5,510 nt of DNA. Source: an uncultured Oscillospiraceae bacterium. Its GTDB lineage: Bacteria > Bacillota > Clostridia > Oscillospirales > Acutalibacteraceae. Below are positions 1 through 5,000 of the stretch, piece by piece. The stretch spans positions 1-5,510 of the forward strand of contig URYP01000128.1 of the NCBI GenBank assembly GCA_900552115.1, in the 5' to 3' direction. Made by a program: the position numbers and the translations under genes. The first letter of the stretch is position 1; the number at the start of each line of letters is the position of its first letter. The notes under the pieces were generated by a model. It made no database searches. It was not told where the DNA came from and saw only the letters and a program-made list of their open reading frames with translations.

Positions 1-11
1 GCGAATCTTTC

Positions 12-39
12 CCCCCTTTCTTTTCGTTAAGAAAGGGGG
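12..39. other. Strong GC-rich stem-loop without a U tract
   Basis: CCCCCTTTCTT (12-22) pairs perfectly with AAGAAAGGGGG (29-39) around a 6-nt TTCGTT loop. Neither side is followed by a clear T run: the + side continues CCTGCGCGGCC and the complementary side continues GGAAAGATTCGC. It is therefore not a textbook intrinsic terminator. It may still end, or protect the 3' end of, a transcript entering from the left, where the neighbouring gene is outside the window. The hairpin is certain; its role is inference. Confidence 0.5.
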
Positions 40-124
40 CCTGCGCGGCCTGAGCGCATAAAGATTATACTGTTTCGCTTAAGCCTATGTATATTTAAAA
101 GCTGTGTTCATAAATTATTTACAC

Positions 125-153
125 TTTCAAATAATTAACTTTTATATTATAAT
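125..153 (+). promoter_or_regulatory. Candidate upstream promoter of the small gene
   Basis: A perfect TATAAT at 148-153 has TTTCAA (125-130, 3 of 6 to TTGACA) 17 bp upstream. The surroundings are extremely AT-rich, so chance -10 boxes are expected and the -35 is poor. The operator-like repeats begin at the base after this -10, so a transcript would start inside them. This is one of two possible promoters for the gene at 292. Confidence 0.35.
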
Positions 154-193
154 AATCAACTCTACAGTTAAATAATTAATTCTAGAGTTGATT
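154..193. promoter_or_regulatory. Inverted repeat with two 12-bp palindromic operator-like copies
   Basis: AATCAACTCTA (154-164) and TAGAGTTGATT (183-193) are perfect 11-bp inverted arms. Within the element, AACTCTACAGTT (158-169) and AATTCTAGAGTT (178-189) each differ at one base from the perfect palindrome AACTCTAGAGTT. They are exactly 20 bp apart, about two helical turns. Paired dyads at that spacing between two TATAAT boxes suggest cooperative binding of a dimeric repressor that could block either promoter. The binding protein is unknown, and nothing in this window is an obvious partner. Confidence 0.5.
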
Positions 194-204
194 TATATAT
201 AGTG

Positions 205-210
205 TATAAT
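205..210 (+). promoter_or_regulatory. Candidate proximal -10 box (TATAAT)
   Basis: This is a perfect TATAAT, which would start transcription near 217 and leave a leader of about 75 nt before the start codon at 292. No good -35 lies at 16-18 bp; that position (about 181-188) falls inside the second operator-like palindrome. If real, the promoter would either need activation there or be blocked by a repressor bound there. Confidence 0.4.
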
Positions 211-224
211 ATTCACATGCATTT

Positions 225-247
225 CCACTATTGATTTTGTGGTTTTT
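225..247 (+). other. Weak leader hairpin followed by a T run
   Basis: CCAC (225-228) pairs with GTGG (239-242) around a 10-nt loop, and TTTTT (243-247) follows. It would lie at the very start of a transcript from the 205-210 box. Four base pairs with a large loop is too weak to call an attenuator. Confidence 0.15.
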
Positions 248-291
248 ATTATATATCATGTAAGTAATTTATTTGAAAGGAGAGTATAATT

Positions 292-579
292 ATGGTGTTT
301 AAACAAGTAAGAAAAGACGATTGGGAGCAGGTGCGCCGGCGGATTATGGAGGAGGGAACGGCGTATCCAGAGTGCCTGCAACTGGATATCAACATGTCCT
401 GCAACGGCGCCGACTATATCCTAAAAATTCAGCCGGACAGCCCACGTAAAATCGTGGCCCTGCAAGTGTCGGAAGTGTCCCGTTCAGCCGCGACCGAGCG
501 ATCGGATGTCCGCCTGGTTGAAAACGGCTCCCTGCTCTATGCGCTGCTGGAGCTGCTCGTGTACCAAATGGCGCGCTGA
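292..579 (+). CDS. Small protein of unknown function, 95 aa
   Basis: I do not recognise this protein. The start is well supported: AAAGGAG (276-282) sits 9 nt before ATG, the frame has GC-ending codons like the neighbouring genes, and a terminator follows 40 nt after the stop. The product is soluble and charged, with no signal peptide or membrane segment. The N-terminus is basic and probably helical (K4 to E21, with an RRR run at 15-17). Two cysteines lie at 28 and 37. The middle (about 40-62) alternates like beta strands. The C-terminus (about 80-93) is a leucine-rich amphipathic helix. It appears to be a single-gene unit with its own operator-like region, so it may be tightly regulated. There is no helix-turn-helix that would make it an obvious self-regulator. 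Function is left open. Confidence 0.75.
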   Translation: MVFKQVRKDDWEQVRRRIMEEGTAYPECLQLDINMSCNGADYILKIQPDSPRKIVALQVSEVSRSAATERSDVRLVENGSLLYALLELLVYQMAR

Positions 580-619
580 AACGCGAATATAATGATGGGG
601 ATCGATCGTCGGGCAGGCT

Positions 620-639
620 CCCCAAAAGCGGGGTTTTTT
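620..639 (+). terminator. Short intrinsic terminator of the small gene
   Basis: CCCC (620-623), a 6-nt AAAAGC loop and GGGG (630-633) are followed by six T (634-639). The position, 40 nt after the TGA at 579, fits. The stem is short but all G-C. The same CCCC can also pair with an upstream TGGGGA (596-601), giving a competing hairpin. Confidence 0.6.
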
Positions 640-720
640 ATACGGCCGCCGTTGTGATAGCTTATCGGTGGTGGAAACTCCGGCTTTCAATTACACAAAA
701 AGAAGATTCTCTGCTTTTTA

Positions 721-750
721 GGAACGTTCCGTGTGTTATGGAAAACATAA
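721..750. promoter_or_regulatory. Two small dyads just upstream of the regulator promoter
   Basis: GGAACGTTCC (721-730) is a perfect 10-bp palindrome. TTATG-GAAAA-CATAA (736-750) is a perfect 5-bp inverted repeat ending 5 bp before the -35 box. The second also contains AAAACA followed closely by AAG, a partial match to the repeats ahead of the large gene (AAAACAGGAAGA). They may be operators, possibly for autoregulation. The palindrome lacks the 4-bp centre of a Bacillus-type LexA box. Confidence 0.3.
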
Positions 751-755
751 GTATA

Positions 756-785
756 TTGACAATTGGTGCCGGTTAGTGGTATAAA
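756..785 (+). promoter_or_regulatory. Sigma-70/SigA-type promoter of the AraC-family gene
   Basis: TTGACA (756-761) is a perfect -35. TATAAA (780-785) is a 5-of-6 -10, with an 18-bp spacer. Transcription would begin near 792. That start leaves about 14 nt before ATG 806, too short for a normal ribosome binding site, but a normal leader of about 30 nt before GTG 824. The promoter thus supports the later start codon. Confidence 0.75.
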
Positions 786-810
786 CGAAGAGTACCGTAG
801 TTGTTATGTC

Positions 811-817
811 AGGAGGG
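811..817 (+). promoter_or_regulatory. Ribosome binding site that fixes the regulator start
   Basis: AGGAGGG is a full-consensus Shine-Dalgarno placed 6 nt before GTG 824. It lies downstream of, and so cannot serve, the in-frame ATG at 806, which has only a distant GAAGAG ahead of it. Confidence 0.8.
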
Positions 818-823
818 ATTGCC

Positions 824-1699
824 GTGCCGTTTACCGTAAATATCGCCTTACTGGACATACCGGATGATATCCTTGTCAAGATGGCGACGGTTTCGCTCGA
901 TCCCTTTTCAAACCTCGGCCCGCACACCCATTACACGCTGGAAATATCCATTATTCTCTCCGGTAAGGGGGAATACCGGGTGGGCGACCACGTGTATCCG
1001 GTGGAGGCGGGCGATATGGTGTTGTTCAACAATACCGAGATGCACGGTATGTGGAACACCAGCCCGGAACCGCTGGTTAATTTGGCGCTGGAATTTGAGC
1101 CACGGTTTATCTGGTCAAATCCCACATATTCGTTTGACTTGGCGTTTCTGGCTGTCTTTTTCGACCGCAACCAGAAGTTTAGACATAAACTCGACCGCGA
1201 CAACCCTGTTTTCCCCTCCATTCAGCGGCAGTTTGAGGATATACGCTCCGAGTTTGAAAAGCAGCTCCCCCATTATGAGGTTATCATCAAAGCTAAGCTG
1301 CTGGCGCTGCTGGCCGATTTGCTGCGGTATTATGATATCACCAACACCGCCCCGGTCAGCGGCGGCGCCCTCAGCCACCATGACGGCATGAACCGGGTGC
1401 TGAATTATATCTCCGATCATTACAATGAGCCGATTTCATTGCGGATACTGGCCGACCTGGTGCATATGAACGAGTCGTATTTCTGCCGGGTCTTTCGTGC
1501 CAGCAACGGCATCAGTCCCAAGGAATACATTGTGAAAATGCGGATTGCCGCCGCCGCGCAGCAGCTAAAGTCCACCTCGCGCGGCGTACTGGAGATCGCG
1601 GAATCCTGTGGATTCAACAGCCTGTCCAATTTTTACAGCGCCTTTAAACGGATCACCGGCAAAACGCCGACGCAATACAGGGAAAATCCACTGGATTAA
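824..1699 (+). CDS. AraC-family transcriptional regulator with cupin sensor domain, 291 aa
   Basis: This is a cytoplasmic DNA-binding regulator that probably senses a sugar or oligosaccharide. The N-terminal half (about residues 28-80) is a cupin/AraC-binding fold. It shows H34, H36 and E40 in an HxHxxxE pattern, then GKGEYRVGDHVYPVEAGDMV and H74. The C-terminal domain (about 189-288) has two helix-turn-helices: the first from I204 (ISLRILADLVHMNESYFCRVF), the second from V255, with the family signature GF-N-S-LSNFYSAFKRITGKTP-QYR. About 290 residues is the normal length for a cupin-type member. An in-frame ATG at 806 would add six residues but has no good ribosome binding site. The gene has its own promoter and terminator and lies 228 nt upstream of the secreted enzyme gene on the same strand. 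Local regulation of that gene is the likely job. The ligand is not determinable, and the metal role of the histidines is uncertain. Confidence 0.93.
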   Translation: MPFTVNIALLDIPDDILVKMATVSLDPFSNLGPHTHYTLEISIILSGKGEYRVGDHVYPVEAGDMVLFNNTEMHGMWNTSPEPLVNLALEFEPRFIWSNPTYSFDLAFLAVFFDRNQKFRHKLDRDNPVFPSIQRQFEDIRSEFEKQLPHYEVIIKAKLLALLADLLRYYDITNTAPVSGGALSHHDGMNRVLNYISDHYNEPISLRILADLVHMNESYFCRVFRASNGISPKEYIVKMRIAAAAQQLKSTSRGVLEIAESCGFNSLSNFYSAFKRITGKTPTQYRENPLD

Positions 1700-1713
1700 G
1701 TAAATATCGTTTC

Positions 1714-1746
1714 TCCTCGTCCGATAACATGGACGGGGATTTTTTT
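1714..1746 (+). terminator. Strong intrinsic terminator of the AraC-family gene
   Basis: TCCTCGTCC (1714-1722) pairs with GGACGGGGA (1731-1739), nine pairs with one U-G wobble, around an 8-nt loop. Seven T follow, then G and five more T. It begins 15 nt after the TAA, so the regulator is transcribed separately from the large gene downstream. Confidence 0.9.
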
Positions 1747-1763
1747 GTTTTTAACTGAATTTT

Positions 1764-1806
1764 AAAACCAGAAAAAACAGGAAGAACACCTTTTAAAACA
1801 GGAAGA
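1764..1806. promoter_or_regulatory. Direct repeats, probable AraC-type activator site
   Basis: AAAACAGGAAGA occurs identically at 1774-1785 and 1795-1806, offset 21 bp. A degenerate third copy, AAAACCAGAA, starts at 1764, 10 bp before the first. The 1764 and 1795 copies are both preceded by TTTT. AraC-family proteins typically bind direct repeats about two helical turns apart. The last copy reaches into the -35 zone of the promoter below, the usual activator geometry. The repeats are seen; binding by the regulator at 824 is inference. Confidence 0.55.
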
Positions 1807-1822
1807 CTTCCCCATACCGATA

Positions 1823-1831
1823 TGCTACACT
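1823..1831 (+). promoter_or_regulatory. Extended -10 promoter of the secreted enzyme gene
   Basis: TGCTACACT is a TGnTAnnnT extended -10 with TACACT at 1826-1831 (4 of 6). The -35 position 17 bp upstream is AAGACT, a poor match that overlaps the second AAAACAGGAAGA repeat. A weak core promoter with a repeat in place of a -35 suggests dependence on an activator. The leader to ATG 1928 would be about 90 nt. Confidence 0.45.
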
Positions 1832-1913
1832 AAAACTAATAGAATCGTTTTGACTCCCGCTATCACGCCTGCCAATGGTTCGCTAAAAGGCAACTTCTTC
1901 ATTTTTCTATAGA

Positions 1914-1921
1914 AAGAGAGG
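1914..1921 (+). promoter_or_regulatory. Ribosome binding site of the secreted enzyme gene
   Basis: AAGAGAGG lies 6 nt before ATG 1928. A second ATG at 1924 is closer but in another frame and stops after six codons. The basic, hydrophobic signal sequence beginning at 1928 settles the start. The AT-rich palindrome TTTCTATAGAAA (1904-1915) overlaps the front edge of this site. Confidence 0.65.
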
Positions 1922-1927
1922 ATATGT

Positions 1928-2005
1928 ATGAAACGATTTCGTAAAACCCTGAGCCTGGCACTTTGCGCAGCACTGACATTCTCCTGCGTTCCCGCCGCCC
2001 TGGCG
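1928..2005 (+). other. Sec signal peptide of the large protein
   Basis: Residues 1-26 have a basic head (KRFRK), a hydrophobic core (LSLALCAALTF) and an ALA-E signal peptidase I site after A26. Cysteines at 13 and 20 lack a proper lipobox (TFS-C and ALC do not fit), so a free or wall-bound protein is more likely than a lipoprotein. Confidence 0.88.
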
Positions 2006-5000
2006 GAGGATGCGAATAACAACACGGAGGTGGATGTAAATTCTATGACGCCTGCATTTTACACGCCCAACGCCAACAACTGGCTGTATTTCGGCTGGGA
2101 AAACCACGACCACAAGTCCCTGTCTACCATGGGCGGCGCCCTGTATTCCGGCGGCGCCAACCCCGGCAAAGGCGTCCGGCGGATGGCTGACACCGGCAAA
2201 CGTACCCCGCCGGACGACGCCAGCTTTCCCAACACCACCATCTTTGACGAAAAGGCCAAGCCCATCCGCTACACCGTAACGGTGAATAATACCGAATACG
2301 CGCCGGATGAAACCACCCCTGACCGCCGGGAAAATACCAAGTGGTATCAGGCCGACGGCTACATGAACAGCCCGGTGTCTGAGTGGGATGCCGGTGACAC
2401 CGGCATCGCCGTTAAAATTCAGCACGTGGTGAACGAAGTGACCTTTAAGCGAAACAACGCAGATACCAAGGGGTCGGTTACCTTCTCGCAGGTGACGCTG
2501 CGCAATACTTCCGCCTCCGCCCAGACAGCGGTGCTCAACGTCAGCGCTCTATCGGATCTGGAAGTGCCGCTGAACGCAGTTCCAGCCAAGGAAAGCCGGG
2601 ATACCAGCCAGTATTTCTATCCACAAAGCGACGGGGACTATGCCCTGTATCTGGCCGAAATCCCGGCGGGTCAGGAGGTTACATTCGACTTTGCCGCTAC
2701 AGTGTGGAACAATCCCAGTCCCAGCGCCATGAAAGCCATGGGCTCCTTTGACGAGCAGTATGCCGCCGTCAAGGCGCATTATGACAATATTCTGGGTGAT
2801 ATGGCCCTGCCGGTCAGTTTGCCGGATCAGGAAATGACCAATTCCTATATTAACAGCATGATCGTGATGTGGGAAACCATGGTCAAGGCCACCTGGAACA
2901 AGGACGACGGGATGAAAGGGCAGGCGGACTACCAGATTCGCGGTTCGGCGGCTACCCAGGCCAAGGCGCTGAACGGCAACGGTTACATGCACGGGTATGA
3001 TGTCTATTTCCCCCACGATGTACCCAATATGGTCGAACAGTTTATTCGGGATGGCCGTTTGGAGCTAGCCATGAACATCATGAACAGCCCCAACTATCAG
3101 ACCCTGTATCTGCCCGAAAACCACGGCGGAAACCTGGATGCCATTCCAAAGTTTATTATCCCCTACGCCACGCTGTGGCAGGTGATGGACGACAAACAGC
3201 GGGCCGGCTATTTTACCGACGCTGTCAAGGATAAGATCAAAACAGTGGCCAAAGATATCACCACCTATATGACCGAAGACGGTATTATTCAGAAATCCGA
3301 AAGCCTGGACAACATGCCCTACGATTATCTGGTGGTGGATAACTTTACCGCCCTGCACGGTTTTGCCGCTTACCGCTATCTCTGCGAAGCATGGGGCTGG
3401 ACCGACGAGGCCACCTGGACGACTGGGCAGATGACCACCCTGAACGACGGTCTGAACACCAGCCTGGACGATTTTATGGAACGCAACTCCACCGAGTGGT
3501 ATATGTGCGCTATGAACGACGATTCCGGCTTCTGGACCCGTCATAAAAACGGCAGCGTCATTTATGACGGCAACTGGATCAGCAGTACCCTGATGATGAG
3601 CACCTTCCCGTGGGACGCGGTGCTGCGCGGCTATGATCTGGGCGGCACCTGGGCCGATTATATGGACGCCACCATGGACAACGCCGTCAAGCTGAAAAAC
3701 CAGCGGGGCGATATTCCCGAAGGAAGCTGGGGCGCCTGGTGGGGCCACGAATACGGCAGCGTCTACAATGTGGGCCAGAGCGTTCCGCTGCTCTACAGCG
3801 ACAAGTACCGCACCGCTGTTGTTGAAAGCTACGAATGGCTGCTGGATAACCAGACCGCACCCTTCCAGTGGGCGGAAAGCTTTGACCGCGGCCAGAACGC
3901 GGACGACTGGACCCGTGCCGCCATCGACTATGAGACATGGGGCCTGGGCTTCCTGCGGCAGGGCCTGCTGGAGGCGACCGCCTCGGTAAAAACCGACGGC
4001 ACCGTCATTATCGGGCGGGGAATCCCGAACGAGTGGATGGTTTCCGGGACACCGATTGAATGGCAGAATATCTCCATTAACGACGGCCGGAAATTTAACA
4101 GCTTGAAACTGTATGCGGCTGATGCCAAAACCGTCAAGCTCGAGCTGGCCGGCGACGATGCCGTGGGCGATATCGTGCTGGACCTGGCGGCGCTGAAAGA
4201 CAATATCGCGTCGGTTTCGGGCGGTACATTTGATAACGCGGCTGGCACTGTCACGGTTCCCGGCAGCACCAAGCAACTGACCGTTACCCTGAAAAACAAT
4301 ATCGTGACCGATGAAAATATCGAGACTCCCGCGGCCGTCAAAGCCACCGCGGACGGCCGCGATATCGGGGTCACCTGGAACGAAGTAAAGGGCGCGCAGC
4401 ACTATGTGGTGAAGATCACCGTAGCCGGTGAGGAAGTAGCCGAAGAAACGGTGCCCAGCGCCGAATATCGTGTGAAAAACGCCATCCCGAATGTGACCTA
4501 TTCCTTTGTGGTGAAGGCGGTGGGCACCTATCAGGAAAGTGCCTATTCCGATCCGGTAACCGCTTCTACCCCCTCCCCCACCGATACCCCCTCCGGCGAT
4601 GGAAGCATCAACGTAGCGCAGGCCGCGATCGAAAACAATTCCAACCTCAATCTTACAGAAGCCGGCACGCTGGATTGGATCAAGACCGGTTACGGTACGC
4701 GCGGGCAAAACGACATAATCGACCGTAAGAATCAGGCGACTGGCTATCTGAACCGCTTCTATTTCCCGGCGGTCAGTAAAAGCGACATCCTGCTGACCGC
4801 TGCGGCGGATATCCCCTACACCATCGAGTGGAGCGACGGCACCCTGACCGAACAGCAAGAGCCGGCCAAACTGAACGCGCTGTCCATGGGCGCGAACTTC
4901 GGCCAGGCGGCGTTGTCTCATCCCGCCACCGTGTGGATGGTCACCGCTCCCGCCACCGATCCGGACGGCAACACACTAATACTGGATTTCGGCGCGTGGC

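Noticed and set aside
697..719. AAAAAG...CTTTTT hairpin as a terminator
   Set aside because: The stem is almost all A-T with a mismatch and a 3-nt loop. It lies over 100 nt past the stop of the small gene, and a better terminator is already present at 620-639.
721..730. GGAACGTTCC as a LexA/SOS box
   Set aside because: The Gram-positive LexA box is GAAC-N4-GTTC. Here the half-sites overlap without the 4-bp centre, and the neighbouring gene is not a DNA-repair gene.
864..1391. 175-codon + strand frame inside the AraC-family gene
   Set aside because: It is out of frame with a complete AraC-family protein. The product is Trp/Arg/Ser/Pro rich, typical of a shadow frame.
1904..1915. TTTCTATAGAAA palindrome as an RNA switch over the ribosome binding site
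   Set aside because: As RNA it gives only four weak pairs around a TATA loop, too unstable to hide the site. It might be a DNA dyad, but there is no further support.
1907..2425. 172-codon frame on the - strand across the promoter and start of the large gene
   Set aside because: It is antisense to the signal peptide and N-terminal domain of the large protein, rich in Gly/Val/Arg, with no recognisable motif.
3065..4921. Very long (618-codon) open frame on the - strand
   Set aside because: It lies wholly antisense to the well-supported secreted protein. The composition (Gly/Val/His/Arg rich, low complexity) is what the strong GCC/ACC/GGC codon bias yields when read backwards. It has no credible domain and no convincing promoter or ribosome binding site.
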